Shown in pieces: positions 25,383-36,605 of a stretch of DNA of 64,000 nt (position 1 is the first letter of the stretch; every line of letters starts with the position of its first letter). The notes beneath the pieces are model-generated. The model worked only from the letters and a program-made list of their open reading frames with translations. It ran no database searches and was not told the origin of the DNA. This stretch comes from Pratylenchus scribneri. Its lineage: Eukaryota; Nematoda; Chromadorea; Rhabditida; Pratylenchidae. The stretch is taken from contig JAQSEB010000121.1 of NCBI GenBank assembly GCA_030063045.1, forward strand, positions 868,001-932,000, in the 5' to 3' direction. The position numbers and the translations under genes are program-made.

Positions 25383-26025
25383 ACTCTTTATAATGTTCAT
25401 TAAAAAATAAAATTAATTGAAAATTTCAATTTTTATTTCCCGATCATCTGCAAAAGGATGAACAAAATTATTATAGAGTTCATTTTCTTTTTCGTTGCAC
25501 CACTATGTTTCGGCCTTTCCGGAAACAAATATTTTGAATTAATTTTTCTACCTAATTTGCTCAATTTTGAAGAGCAAATTTTCCTTTTTCCTAAGAGCGA
25601 TTTCGCTCAATTTAGATTCGAAGTTAATTAAATTTTATTCCTTTGATAAATTGTTTTTTACAATTAAAACACAAAGAAATTAAATTGAATAAAATAAAAT
25701 TAATGCTTGGATATTTGGTAAAATTTTATAGATTATTTTTATTCCTCATTTTTTTTTACTTCGTTTTTTTGCGACACATTAGTCAAAACGACTTTCAGGT
25801 TCTTCTTCGAATTTAATCGATTTGATATAACATGATCGAGGACCATGATAAAAAAAAATATTTAATTTTCTATTTTTTTTTTAATTATTAACGCTCCATC
25901 TATGGCAATTAAATTTTTTATGACCATAATTGATATGATTTTTTCTTACAATTTTGGTTAAAATTTATTATTGGATTCATTAATAATTATTTTATCTAAA
26001 TTGTTTATCTTATAGACTCAAATAG

Positions 26026-26127
26026 TATCTTTCTAATAAACCTTTATTTATTAAATTTATTTCGTTCAGAAACATTTTTGTACTTCGTAAAATTGGTGGG
26101 ACAATGGCCAAAAAATCGAGCTCTTAA
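26026..26127 (+). CDS. Possible terminal exon
   Basis: The plus frame of 33 codons ends FVLRKIGGTMAKKSSS and TAA, a typical basic C-terminus. TTCGTTCAG inside the frame could be the acceptor. The G+C-rich part is 26085-26125. Unrecognised. Confidence 0.27.
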   Translation, partial: YLSNKPLFIKFISFRNIFVLRKIGGTMAKKSSS

Positions 26128-26483
26128 AAATCGATTTTGAAAACAGTTGATATTTTTGTATAAAAATATAAATCGAATATATATTATATATATAAAAAAT
26201 ATTTTTTCCTTTATTTTTTTTTGATTGGTAATAATTTGTGATAAAATTAGATTTTTCTAATTTTAAAATACTATTTGATCTAAGATCGTTTTTAAAATTT
26301 TTTTTTCAGAAAATAATTTAATAATTTTTAAAATTACTTTAATAAAAATAAGATTAACTGATTTTCTTATAAAATTTTATGGAATAATTTATTACAATTA
26401 AATTTTATATTCCATCTAAATATTAAGAATATTTATAATTATTTTATTATTAATTTTTTCTTCATTTTATTAATTTCCTACAG

Positions 26484-26672
26484 GCCCGATTTATACACGA
26501 TTGGATGGTTCTCATAGTGGCCATTTTGTTCGAGCCACCACCTCCGGCCCAAGTTATAATCGGATATAAAATTTATTATTTTAAAATAGTAGGTTTGTTT
26601 TATAATTTTTTTGAACTATTCTCCTTCGGAAATGATTTATTTATAATAATGAATTTAAATATTAAAAAATAA
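26484..26672 (+). CDS. G+C-rich island after strong acceptor
   Basis: TTTCCTACAG is followed by about 90 bp of near-balanced G+C. The plus frame with no stop reads ARFIHDWMVLIVAILFEPPP, then PAQVIIGYKIYYFK, for 62 codons; another plus frame reads GPIYTRLDGSHSGHFVRATT. On the minus strand YNLGRRWWLEQNGHYENHPI is open. The acceptor favours the plus strand. The product is unknown. Confidence 0.3.
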   Translation, partial: ARFIHDWMVLIVAILFEPPPPAQVIIGYKIYYFKIVGLFYNFFELFSFGNDLFIIMNLNIKK

Positions 26673-27318
26673 TTACCATTTTTGTGTTCTAATTCTTTAA
26701 TAAATTTGTTAAATTATTAAGATTGATTATCAGTATTCATCATCTCTAATTTCTATTAATTCACACCATCTATAAAGAATATCAGTTTTAAAATCGATAA
26801 TATTTATTTATAAACATGATTTTTTTAATTATATAAAACATTCAATCTGATGATTTAATAAAAATTTTTAAGTTAAATTTATATAATATTATTTTAATAA
26901 ATTTTATTTTTCTTTTCGACTTTCTATTATATGTTATGAACGATGAAGATGTATTAGAAAGGCTAGCTTTTTCATAAGCCAATAATTGATGACGAAAAAC
27001 ATTTTGTTTATCAAATTTCAAAAAAAAAGTTAGAAGATTAATTTGAAATTTTTGATTTTAAAATTAATTTAGCCTATTTTGCGAAATTCGATATAAATAT
27101 TAAATTTTTAATTATTTTTTCAGATATTCATTATTAATTTTATTTTTATTTTAAAATTTTTTCTGTCCATTAATTTGAATGATTTATTTAGATATGCTAT
27201 CCTTCCAAAATGCTAATAAATATTTTTGAGTTGATTTGATAAAGATTTATTTTATTATATTTATTAAAAATTAGTTAATTTAAAAATATTCTTCAACCGC
27301 ACAAACATCCTAAGTTAA
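26673..27318. other. Background with one mini-ORF
   Basis: A 13-codon ATG ORF at 26936-26977 (MNDEDVLERLAFS) lies in the only G+C-richer spot and could be an exon tail. The rest is A/T-rich. Confidence 0.4.
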
Positions 27319-27474
27319 CAGATTTCTTTTTGCTTTATTATTTATTCCATCTTGCCTTTTAGTTCCACAGTCATTTTTCTCCCGAATATTCTTTTAGTAT
27401 TTGATGTAATCTGCGATCATGATGCTTGCGATTTATTCTATAGTTTACTTTATATTTTACTGTTTTTTTATTAA
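27319..27474 (+). CDS. Possible exon after pyrimidine-rich acceptor
   Basis: CATCTTGCCTTTTAG lies within a 51-codon plus frame. After it the frame reads STVIFLPNILLVFDVICDHD, then ACDLFYSLLY, hydrophobic with an acidic patch. Unrecognised. Confidence 0.25.
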   Translation, partial: QISFCFIIYSILPFSSTVIFLPNILLVFDVICDHDACDLFYSLLYILLFFY

Positions 27475-27858
27475 AAATATTTTAAATATTTAGAAAATTT
27501 AAATTTTTTCAATAATATTTTTTTATTTTTAATTGTAATTAATTTATTTATTTCAAAAAATGCTATCTTTAATCATATTTTTATAAAATCTTTTATTAAT
27601 TTATTTACTAAATAACTTGATTTCTTATATAATTTCCAATAAAAATATTTTGACGTCCACATGAATTAATAATATTTTATGATAAATTTATTCATTATTA
27701 GAGGTAGAAATTTTTAACCTATATTTTTTTTAAAATTTTTTTTCCATATATGAATTTTTATCTACAAAAATTTTATTTTTAAAATAAATAATTAAAAAAA
27801 TAATCAAAATATAATTAAAAAGAATTTAATTAATATTTTAGGATGTTTTAGCAAGAAA

Positions 27859-27936
27859 ATGACATTGAACAGCATCAAAGAGAAGGTGCCACTTGTATTT
27901 TCTTTTTATTTAAAAATATTTAAATTTTCAATTTAA
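27859..27936 (+). CDS. Small ATG ORF or exon
   Basis: MTLNSIKEKVPLVFSFYLKI in one frame and QENDIEQHQREG in another share the island. A TTTTAG acceptor lies just upstream (ends 27851) and an AAG/GTGCC donor-like site inside. Too short to identify. Confidence 0.22.
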   Translation: MTLNSIKEKVPLVFSFYLKIFKFSI

Positions 27937-28610
27937 ATTTCATTTACAATTTTCAGCCTTATAATAATCTTTAAATTTTTTCAATTAAAAATCTTTAACA
28001 TTAGAAATGTAATTTTATATTTTTCAATTTAATACATTATTTTAAAAAAAGATAAAACATAAATTATTAATAATTAATTTTTTATAAACAATTTTTCGAT
28101 TATTTCTCCGTATATGTTTATATTTCTTAATTTTATGGATATTATAACTGTTATAAATTAGTGAAAATTTTATTTATTTCTCCAGATATGAAATGACTTA
28201 AGAAATTAGATACGGTACTGGAGTATGGAAGATAATATGTAATTTTTATATTTTATTTTATGATTCTTTTATATAATTTAATATTTAATTAAATAATTAT
28301 AATTTACATAATTCCAATATTTATTTATAATATAGACTATCAAAAATCTTTATTGATTTTATTTATGAATAATAATATCTTTCTCAAAATATTTAAAATA
28401 TAATTTTTTCAAATTAAATAACATTTTAAATAAAATTTATTTAAATATAATTTTATTCTTTAGTAGCATGCTTTAAATTTCTTATTATAATCTTTCTTTG
28501 AATACCTGTTTAAAAAGTTTAATTGAAAAATAACTGATCTTAGGTGCTCCAATTATTCTTTTGATGCATTCCAAATATGGTCACTAATAAATTATTATTT
28601 AATTTTTTCT

Positions 28611-28810
28611 TTTTTGATAAATTCTTTAAAAGGAATTTAAAAAATTTATTAATTAAGATATTGGTCAAATTTAATAAATTTAATTATTTTTATTTATTCA
28701 TCTTCTTTAATTCCATGGCCTTAGAATGCAATTATTAACTTTGTTAAACCCTGTTTAATTAAGTATACTGATTAACTAAAATATGATTTCTTTAAAATAT
28801 ATGTTGTAAA
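28611..28810 (+). repeat. Diverged interspersed repeat R1, copy A
   Basis: This stretch aligns by eye with 50331-50518. Shared landmarks in order are TTTTTGATAAA(A)TTCTTTAAAA, TTTATTTATTCATCTT, TTTAATTCCA(T/C)GG, an AGAAT(G/A)CA block, TTATTAACTT(T/C)GTTAA, and a nearly identical AAATATGATTTCTTTAAAAT followed by (A)TGTAAA. Roughly four fifths of positions match, with small indels. It looks like an old non-coding interspersed element; its type is unknown. Confidence 0.75.
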
Positions 28811-28862
28811 AATTTTTTTTATACATGAATTGTATAAAATAGAAATAATTAATTCCTTTTTT

Positions 28863-28937
28863 ATGATAAAACCTCCGTTGTTAAAGAAGGCGTCTATATT
28901 TTTCACGATTTCGGATATCCTAGAAGATAGAATTTAA
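28863..28937 (+). CDS. Exon-like island, frame ambiguous
   Basis: Two plus frames fit. One is an ATG ORF MIKPPLLKKASIFFTISDIL, then EDRI. The other is DKTSVVKEGVYIFHDFGYPR, then R and a stop. The second has the more natural composition. It directly follows repeat R1 copy A. Unrecognised. Confidence 0.3.
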   Translation: MIKPPLLKKASIFFTISDILEDRI

Positions 28938-29028
28938 ATTTTATATTTAATAACAATATAAAATAAATTTAAAGAATTTATGTTAATTTATATTAATTAT
29001 TTCAAACATTTTTCGATCCAGTAAATTA

Positions 29029-29088
29029 ATGTGCGGGCGGACTAGCTTCCTCTCAGGCAATGGCAACAAAATCTTTACTTCAATATAA
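29029..29088 (+). CDS. Mini-ORF in G+C island
   Basis: MCGRTSFLSGNGNKIFTSI with its own ATG. The block GTGCGGGCGGACTAGC is strikingly G+C-rich for this sequence. It may be an exon or a fossil. Confidence 0.2.
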   Translation: MCGRTSFLSGNGNKIFTSI

Positions 29089-29673
29089 AATTCAATTTAA
29101 AAAGTAAACACCCATATTTCTCAATTGTCGCTTTATGTTGCAAATTGTCTTGCTCATTAATAAATGCATATTTCTCATTGTTTTGGCTTATTTTGATTAA
29201 ATTCAATTTTCTGTATTTCTTTAAATCTTTTTCATTTTCCAATAATTTGCAATAATATTAAAAAAATATTTTAAATTTATTGAGTCATTTATTGTTAAGT
29301 TTGAAAATTCTAAACTATCGCATTCTTTGATTTTAATCAATATTATTTATTCAACAAAAAATTTGCATCTCCGTATTGAGTATTTAGATTAAATCTTTCT
29401 AAATTTCATTCATGCTATCTTCTAATTGATCGATCAAATTTTTAAAAAAATTACTAATTTATATTTGTTTTAAATTATAATTTCTATTTATTTTCATTTA
29501 ATATTTTTTAATTAGTAAATTTTTACAAATCTTATATTTTTTAATTATCTTATAAATAATTTTTATATAAATGAAAGTTTAATTATTATTCTTATATGTT
29601 ATGACTTAAATTTAATATATATATAATTATAGTTTTTTTTACAAAATTTTTAAATTATGAATGATAAATAATT

Positions 29674-29841
29674 ATGTATTTTTTTATTTTAAAAGTATTA
29701 AAGCATTTAATAATATTCATTATCATCGTTCCATGTGGCAAAGTTCTTATAATTTATTCTTATCTTATCGGAGGGAGATATAGTATCTTTTCCTTTGACT
29801 ACCAGTGCCATGTTAAAAATTATTCAAATTATTATTTATAA
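29674..29841 (+). CDS. 55-codon ATG ORF
   Basis: A hydrophobic N-terminus is followed by a G+C-richer part reading IVPCGKVLIIYSYLIGGRYS, then IFSFDYQCHVKNYS. It resembles an exon of a secreted or membrane protein. No family is recognised. It sits just upstream of, and is not antisense to, the minus-strand exon candidate at 29864-29938. Confidence 0.27.
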   Translation: MYFFILKVLKHLIIFIIIVPCGKVLIIYSYLIGGRYSIFSFDYQCHVKNYSNYYL

Positions 29842-29863
29842 TTTTTACATTATTATAGATAAA

Positions 29864-29938
29864 TTAATTAATATTGATGTCGGGAATTCGGGCCATTCCC
29901 TCCCCCTTCAATTCCTCCATTTTCTCAATGACGTCTAG
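29864..29938 (-). CDS. Candidate 3'-terminal exon
   Basis: The minus acceptor CTGACTTTAG leads in phase 0 into LDVIEKMEELKGEGMARIPD, then ININ and TAA. It is acidic and helical in character, very unlike random A+T translation. The overlapping plus ORF (MSGIRAIPSPFNSSIF...) is probably its shadow. No family is recognised. Confidence 0.42.
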   Translation of the reverse strand, partial: LDVIEKMEELKGEGMARIPDININ

Positions 29939-31238
29939 CTAAAGTCAGACCGATATCGAAATTAAAATTGCTTTTTTTTCCAATAATTTTTACTTATTTG
30001 TAGCGCGAATGAAATGTTTTTAGAATCATTTTTATTTTCGAATACATTATTGCACTAGTTTGATATTTCGGAATAATAGAAATCATTCTAAAATTTGCTT
30101 TTTACAAAAATTTTAATATTCAGAAAATTCACAAAGTCCCTTGACATTTTTTTTGGGTTTTTGACTATATCTTTTTTGTCATACATATTTATAGAATTGG
30201 AAGTGTTTCATCAAAAAAATAATTCCTTTAAATAAATGCATTTTAATTTAAATCGTCTTTAGATTCTTCGCGCATTTTTCTTTTTTTTTATATTTATATT
30301 CTTACTTTTTTTCCATTAATATTGTAATTCATTAATGATAAGGATAATGAATTAAATATATAGTTTTATGTCATTTCGTACTTTATTAAGAAAAAAGATC
30401 AAAACATTAATAAATAAAATTTAACTTTTTTTTTATTTTAATAAATATTAATATTATGAAAAGGAAAAATAATTTTAAAAATAATTTGCTTATTTATATT
30501 TCATTATTCTTGAAATTTACTTTAAGTTTTATTTTCCCATAATTTTATAATTCATTATTTATCTATGCAAATCTTTTATGTAATAAAAAGAAAGCTCTGT
30601 TCAAAATAATACACATTTACTTTTATCATTGAATTAATAATGATTAAATTAAAATTTGTTTTTTCTTATATAGTATATTAAAAATAAATTATAAATTTAA
30701 TAATTGAAATAATATAGAGGAAATTTTAAAAAATAATAAATATATTTATTTTCATTAGTTGCCTGAAATAAAATGGAATCTGCTTTATAAAAAATCAGAT
30801 TAAACATTAAATAAATTTTCGATATTTTAAAAGTTTTATTAGTTAATTTTAATCTTATTATATATTTCTTCTCTCTAGAATATTAGCCCTTATTTAAATT
30901 AGTCTTTTTTAATTTGAGAATTTTTTCAAAATTAAATTTATTATCGAAAAATAAATTGAAAAAATTTCCATTATATGATTTCGATCACATATTTTGTTTA
31001 TTTTAAATATTTAATTTTAGTAAATGTGTTTTTTATATTTATTTCTAAATAAAAAAAAATTTTTAATTTATTATCAAAATGAAAATAAATGTATGTAAAA
31101 ATTTTTATATCTTATTTCATAATTAAAAAATGGATTTATTTAGTTTATTCATAAATTTTTAACAAATTAAAACAATTATCTTTCTTTTATTAATTTAGAA
31201 ATTTAAAATGTTACAAATATATTATCATGCTTTTTATT

Positions 31239-31451
31239 TTATATTTTTATGATATTTGTATGAATTTTCATATTAAAATACGATTCATAACTATAGAAAA
31301 ATTGAAAATATTTTCTTAAAATTGGATTATTATATATTTTTAATTTTCTAAAAGAATAAAGTGAATTTTTTAAGATTACAATTCCTTCAGGCATCATTAT
31401 GATTTTTTTTATATTAGTATAATTATTATCACATTCTAAGAATTCTTCCAA
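31239..31451 (-). CDS. 70-codon frame, A/T-coded
   Basis: Starts at a TTG (LEEFLECDNNYTNIKKIIMM, PEGIVILKNSLYSF...), with ATGs inside. It is rich in N, Y, K and I from A/T codons, so it could be chance. The first 30 residues are more natural. There is no G+C island. Unrecognised. Confidence 0.22.
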   Translation of the reverse strand: MEEFLECDNNYTNIKKIIMMPEGIVILKNSLYSFRKLKIYNNPILRKYFQFFYSYESYFNMKIHTNIIKI

Positions 31452-31560
31452 ATTTTTTACATAAAATCAAGGTACTTCAACCAAGAACTACGAAAAATCG
31501 TTGCAAATAAGTATAAAAATTATTATTAAATTAATTATATTTAATATTATTTTTTAATAG

Positions 31561-31618
31561 TTCTACAAATTTCACTTTATTGGATTGGGCCAATAAATTG
31601 GAAAAATTGGAAAAGTGA
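31561..31618 (+). CDS. Candidate 3'-terminal exon
   Basis: A T-rich acceptor (TATTTTTTAATAG) precedes one base and then STNFTLLDWANKLEKLEK and TGA. The amphipathic, lysine/glutamate-rich end is a natural C-terminus. It lies 120 bp upstream of the next plus-strand island. Unrecognised. Confidence 0.35.
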
Positions 31619-31734
31619 ACCCAAGCAATTTAAAATGCAATATTATAAAATTATATAAAAATTTGCAAAGAAATAATTTTTTTAATTTTTAATTGGATAT
31701 TTTTTAATTTTGTTTATTGGTAATATTTTAATAA

Positions 31735-31953
31735 ATTCTTGTAACATTAATATTAAAATTTGGCTCGTCTACAATGATAGGAGAAATAAATATAGCCACA
31801 ATTCCATTAAAAAACTTTGCCGAAATATTAATTTCAACGCATTTTGAATGGATATTCTATCAAAAAACGCACCATTCCCATAAAGAACCATTTCAATTTA
31901 TTTTTTTTATAAAATTTCTTTATTTTTTCATGTTTTCTTTTTTCCAAATGTGA
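31735..31953 (+). CDS. 72-codon coding-like frame
   Basis: The plus frame carries an ATG at 31774; from it 59 codons read MIGEINIATIPLKNFAEILI, then STHFEWIFYQKTHHSHKEPF, before a phenylalanine-rich tail. The minus strand also has a 40-codon ATG ORF (MVLYGNGAFFDRISIQNALK...). Codon-position composition is similar for both. The product is unknown. Confidence 0.33.
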   Translation: MLVTLILKFGSSTMIGEINIATIPLKNFAEILISTHFEWIFYQKTHHSHKEPFQFIFFIKFLYFFMFSFFQM

Positions 31954-33474
31954 TAAAATCATTAAAATTTAAAATAATTTAAATAAATTGATGTATTTAT
32001 TTTTTAATTCGGAATATTCATTGTTTCTTTTTATTTTTTTAATTTTTGTAATTATTTTTAAATTTTATTTGTTTATTAATTATTAAATTTTTTAGATCTT
32101 TCATTAGCTATTTTTATAAAGATTAATATATCCAATTTCATAACTTTTTATACTTATTGACGAATTATTTTTGCAAAATTTTTTAACAATATCTCTTATA
32201 TTCTCTAATTTAATATTTTACATATATAAAATTTTATTAAAAAAATTATTAAATCAGTATTTCTTCTTCCCATCATTGATATAACAATTAGGATTAATTT
32301 TTTGTTTTGGTAAAATTATAATTTAATATTTATGGAAAAATATAAATTACAAATAAAATTTTATTATTTTTACTCTATATTGTTTAGAAGAGTCTATTGC
32401 TTTTTTATTTGTTTTTGGTAGAATTAAATTTTACTAATTCAATTAAATTAAATTAAAAAATTAATATTTGTAAAAAGAGAAATTTCACCTTTTTAATTTC
32501 TTTTATAATATTTTGATAAGTATCTACAAATTTAAATTTTATTTATTTTTATAAATTTATTAACATTAATATTAATATTTTAATATATGCTTTATTGCGA
32601 TAATTTTATAAATATCTATTCGATTATATTTCATTTATTTTTTCATTTAGATCAAATATGTAAAATTATATTTTAATTAATAAAAATATTGAATAAGTAT
32701 TATCTTATTTTTTTCTTTTTATTCATTTTTTTCAACATTTTAAAAATATAATATTTTTCTATTATGTATATTTTCAGAAATATTTTTTAAATTAATGAAT
32801 TAACCTATTAAATTTAAAGCTGGATTTGATATTCATTAAATTTCAATTGATATTTCATTAAATTATTTATTTCTCTTTTTAATTATACCAATAATGTCTA
32901 GTTAATCTAATTCATCTTATCTCTACAAAATATAAAGTTTTTATTTTATTAAAAGAATAATATTTTTTTTAAATTTTTAATATTATTTAATTAGGTTCAC
33001 TTATAAATAGTTATCAAAAAATTCTTGCCACCAACTTTTTAATTTGTTTTTGATAAAATTTTGTGCATTATTTTTATAATAAATAGAGTATGTTTATTTT
33101 CTAGTTTATGGCTTAATCTATTATAGATTTAATAATTTATTATTTCATATTAATAAAAATAATGTCGATGAATTTTTATAATAATTAATAGTCAAATTAA
33201 TTTTTGATTATTGAAATTATAATATATAAAATTAATTTTTTTTTATTAAAAAAATCTTAAAAATTATTATAATTATAAAAGTTTTAATCAAATTATAATA
33301 ATATTTATAATTTTCATTTTTTTAATTTTCTATTTTTCTTAAAATTTTAATTATTTCCTCCCTACAATTAATAAGAAATTTAACATTAATATGAATGAAT
33401 TAATATAACATTTGATCAAATAATATTATTCATTATTTTTAAATTTTTTGAATTGTTCAATATTTTATAAATAT
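31954..33474. other. A+T-rich background
   Basis: No island over 1.5 kb. Confidence 0.6.
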
Positions 33475-33618
33475 TCAATAATTATCAATTTCATCATCAT
33501 CCTCCTGAAAACCAATTTGTTGTTGATTTGATAACATTAAATCAGCTGGAATTTGCTTATTCTTTATTAATTGAAAAAAAAATAAAATAGATATATTGTT
33601 TTTATCATTTTTTAGATA
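33475..33618 (-). CDS. Candidate terminal exon, acidic C-terminus
   Basis: The minus frame of 47 codons ends IPADLMLSNQQQIGFQEDDD, EIDNY and TGA. Almost every third position in this part is A or T while first and second positions carry the G/C, the best codon signature of the window. A possible acceptor (ATTCCAG) would start the exon at 33545. An acidic tail is common in nuclear and cytoskeletal proteins, but the family is not recognised. Confidence 0.43.
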   Translation of the reverse strand, partial: YLKNDKNNISILFFFQLIKNKQIPADLMLSNQQQIGFQEDDDEIDNY

Positions 33619-33931
33619 TTATTTTTAAAAAAAAATTTTAATTTTAAATTTTTTATTATTTATCAAATTTTTATTTTTAAATTTGACCTAAAATAAAATT
33701 TATTTTTTTAATTTCTATGTTTTTTAAAATTTATTTGATGAAAATCAATTTTTTTTTCAAATTTTATTTTATCAATTGATAGAATTTAAGCAAATCAATG
33801 CACACTTAATTTATTCAATATTTTTAAGAATTATTATTTTTAGATGAAAAATTCTTTTTAATTTAATATTTATATTTAGTATTAATGCTTATTATCACAT
33901 ATCTTAAATTGCAATGATGGCAGAAAAGTAA

Positions 33932-34009
33932 ATGGGTAACCGAATAGCATGGTGCAACAAATTATTCCAAAAAATCGACTATTTTCATTCAAATAAATTT
34001 CCTCTATAA
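33932..34009 (+). CDS. Small ATG ORF
   Basis: MGNRIAWCNKLFQKIDYFHS, then NKFPL, with its own ATG. A GTAAAT donor-like site overlaps its upstream edge. Unrecognised. Confidence 0.25.
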   Translation: MGNRIAWCNKLFQKIDYFHSNKFPL

Positions 34010-34527
34010 AATCTCTAAATTTATATGCAATTGTTTGATCCTTTATTTTTTATTTAAAAAGGAGATTAGCTTTTTTTTCTTTTGATTCTTTAAACATATA
34101 ATTTTTATAATTTATTTTGGTGAATATTTTTACAATGTTTATTTTAATGAATTTATTTTATGCTATTTTTTATTTCATAAAATAATTTTTTAAAGAACAA
34201 ATATTCCTCTCAAATTTATCAATTTTATTTATTTGATCTTCATATATTATATTATTAATTGCGATTTTATTTTATAATTATATTTTTTTAGAAATTTTGA
34301 TAATATTTTTAATTTGTATCGAAAAATTTTTTACATTTATAAAATAATTCAAAACATATCTAAAAAATTAACATTTTTAAGGCCAACCTGAATATTTTAA
34401 TCAATTAATCTATTTTATGTCCATGCCCTCTAAAAAGTTTCACAGGAATTTAAAAAAACAAAAACTGTTGTGATAATATTCATTTCGGTCTAAAAATTAA
34501 CCAAAAAAATCGAATATTTTATTTCAG

Positions 34528-34626
34528 AAAAATATCCGAAAAACCCAATCTTCTTGTCAGACAAAAAGCATCCAATTTCAAACGATTTCTATTGAATGGA
34601 CCTTATCCGAAGAAATAATTATATAG
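34528..34626 (+). CDS. Candidate exon, strong acceptor
   Basis: TATTTTATTTCAG precedes a 90-bp G+C-rich block. All three plus frames are peptide-like: RKISEKPNLLVRQKASNFKR then FLLNGPYPKK; NIRKTQSSCQTKSIQFQTIS; and KYPKNPIFLSDKKHPISNDF. The acceptor supports the plus strand, but the frame cannot be chosen. Unrecognised. Confidence 0.35.
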   Translation, partial: KNIRKTQSSCQTKSIQFQTISIEWTLSEEIII

Positions 34627-35100
34627 AATAATATTTTTATATTAATTTTTCACCTTAATAAATTTAATTTTATTATGTTAATTTACATAAACTTATTTTG
34701 ATAAAAAAAATTTTTAAACTATTCATCTTTATAAAATCGAATTTTTAATTATTTTTTTAGTAAATGTATATTATTTTATTAAATTTTATGTTGCAAATTT
34801 TAATTTTGATAAATTACAATCGATACTATTCCTTTGATTTTTGAAATAGCAATTGATCATTCAATTTTATTAATTAAAGTCAAAATTGGGCTTTATGAAT
34901 TAAATTTATATACTACATCCAAATTTTTATTCATTTTTTGAATTTAATATTTATTTATTAATTCTATTTAATAAATTTATTAAAATTTGAAATTTCTTAT
35001 CATTATTTGATTCTATTTCTTTTAACTTTTATTTTCTTAATTGACACTTCACCTAATATTTTATGTTGTTTAATTTAAAATTATATTCAATCTTATTCAG

Positions 35101-35169
35101 CTGGTGGTATTGTTTATTAATATGGTATTTTACTCCATATTATCTTGTCAACGATTGTTGCTTTTATAA
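35101..35169 (+). CDS. Possible terminal exon
   Basis: AATCTTATTCAG precedes 22 codons in phase 0, LVVLFINMVFYSILSCQRLL and two more leucines, then TAA. Hydrophobic, like the end of a membrane protein. Weak. Confidence 0.22.
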   Translation: MVVLFINMVFYSILSCQRLLLL

Positions 35170-35278
35170 ATTTAACTCATTCTATTAATTTTTATAATAA
35201 TATTTTAATTAATTTCTTTACGAAAGTGACCGTTAAACTTTGGTTAAGTTTCGTATATTGTTTATTCAAATTATTTAT

Positions 35279-35362
35279 ATGCTCGGTATAATGAATAAAT
35301 CCGATATGGACCATCAATTTTTCTTTTTCCTCATAATTATTTCTTTAAAATTCTCTTTTTGA
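35279..35362 (+). CDS. Small ATG ORF
   Basis: MLGIMNKSDMDHQFFFFLII and a short tail to TGA; the upstream frame is open back to 35240 (...LVKFRILFIQIIY). The G+C-richer part is 35280-35315. Unrecognised. Confidence 0.22.
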   Translation: MLGIMNKSDMDHQFFFFLIIISLKFSF

Positions 35363-35628
35363 TCTGTCAAAATTTTCTCTAAAAGTTTTAATTATTTTAA
35401 CAAAAAAAAACATGAAAGTTTTATTCCTCCAAACAAAATTTAAATTAATATTATGGATAAATTGTCATTACAATTTTACAATTTGTAATTACAATTGTTA
35501 ATAAAAAAAAACTTTTCGTTTGATATTAGAATGTAATTTTAAATTTTTTAAATTTAATTTCATAATTATTTATTATAGAAAATTTATTAAAAATATACAA
35601 AATAAAAATCATTATCTTGAAAAATCAT

Positions 35629-35781
35629 TCATTTATTTAACTTATACTTAATCTTTCTTTTCGTCCGTTTATACTGGTCATTTTTTAAATATTTTCCGCC
35701 GTAATCGATCCATTCATTGATGCAATCGAAAAGGTAATTTCAATTCTTAAAAGATATCAATACACCAAGTGGAAAGGTTGA
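35629..35781. other. Coding-like island on both strands
   Basis: Plus strand 35689-35781: SAVIDPFIDAIEKVISILKR, then YQYTKWKG and TGA. Minus strand 35629-35739: YLFDCINEWIDYGGKYLKND, then QYKRTKRKIKYKLNK and TGA. Both are unusually natural peptides, and neither starts after a clear acceptor. The island is very unlikely to be plain background, but only comparison with relatives can pick the strand. Confidence 0.38.
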
Positions 35782-36070
35782 TAGCAATTCATGAAATTTT
35801 TAAATCTAAAATAATTTTGAAAATAAATAAATTTAATATAATCCATTCAAGCTTTTTTTAAATTTCATTTTATTTTAAAATTTCAATTTTATTACAATTT
35901 ATATTTTAACTAAAATAATTTAATAACATATATTCTCATATTTTAAAATAATTTAATAGCACGTTATTTTAGATTTTTTTCATATAAACAAATTAATAAT
36001 TAATTTTTTTTTTAAATTTTTTTAATTTAAAATATAGGAAAATATTTTATATTTTTTTATTAATTTATTT

Positions 36071-36175
36071 TTGGACGTATCCGAATTTCCCTCAAATGAA
36101 AATATTTTTATAATAGCTTTTATTATAATTTCCTATGAATATCTAAATATTTTTAATATAAATTTTTTCTTTTAA
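36071..36175 (+). CDS. Possible exon
   Basis: The plus frame LDVSEFPSNENIFIIAFIII, then SYEYLNIFNI, to TAA. Only the first ten codons lie in a G+C-richer spot. Confidence 0.18.
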   Translation: MDVSEFPSNENIFIIAFIIISYEYLNIFNINFFF

Positions 36176-36192
36176 TAATATTTCATTAATTC

Positions 36193-36345
36193 CTATTTCT
36201 CGCACGCGTTATTCGTCATTCTGCCTTTGCCGTTTGACATCATGGATGCGTTGGTGTTATTGAAAGAAATATATAAATTTAAATTATTTATTAAAAATGA
36301 AATCGTACAACTTATTATTAATATATCATTTTTTTCAAAATTCAT
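36193..36345 (-). CDS. 50-codon ATG ORF
   Basis: A minus-strand ORF with its own ATG: MNFEKNDILIISCTISFLIN at the start, then SFNNTNASMMSNGKGRMTNN and ACEK. The G+C-rich part is 36200-36255. Its hydrophilic end is rich in N, S, M, K. It could be a small gene or an exon. Unrecognised. Confidence 0.3.
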   Translation of the reverse strand: MNFEKNDILIISCTISFLINNLNLYISFNNTNASMMSNGKGRMTNNACEK

Positions 36346-36527
36346 TTAATAAATTTTCAAATTATTTATCCTTATTCATTTTTGATAGTTTGAAGAATTC
36401 ACATCGTTGTTTTTATTCATTTATTGCATTTATTTTGGCCATTTAATTTTCATTTAATTTTAAAAATATAATACTATATACAGTTATTATCTTTTTTATG
36501 CATTTATAATTAAATGTTTAATTTTAG

Positions 36528-36605
36528 TTATTAATTCATTTATTTTTATCACTTTATTTGGATGCTTTGATTAATGTGACAGAGCATTCGTATATAAATT
36601 TTTAA
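36528..36605 (+). CDS. Possible terminal exon
   Basis: GTTTAATTTTAG precedes in phase 0 LLIHLFLSLYLDALINVTEH, then SYINF and TAA. Modest G+C rise at 36560-36590. Unrecognised. Confidence 0.22.
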   Translation, partial: LLIHLFLSLYLDALINVTEHSYINF

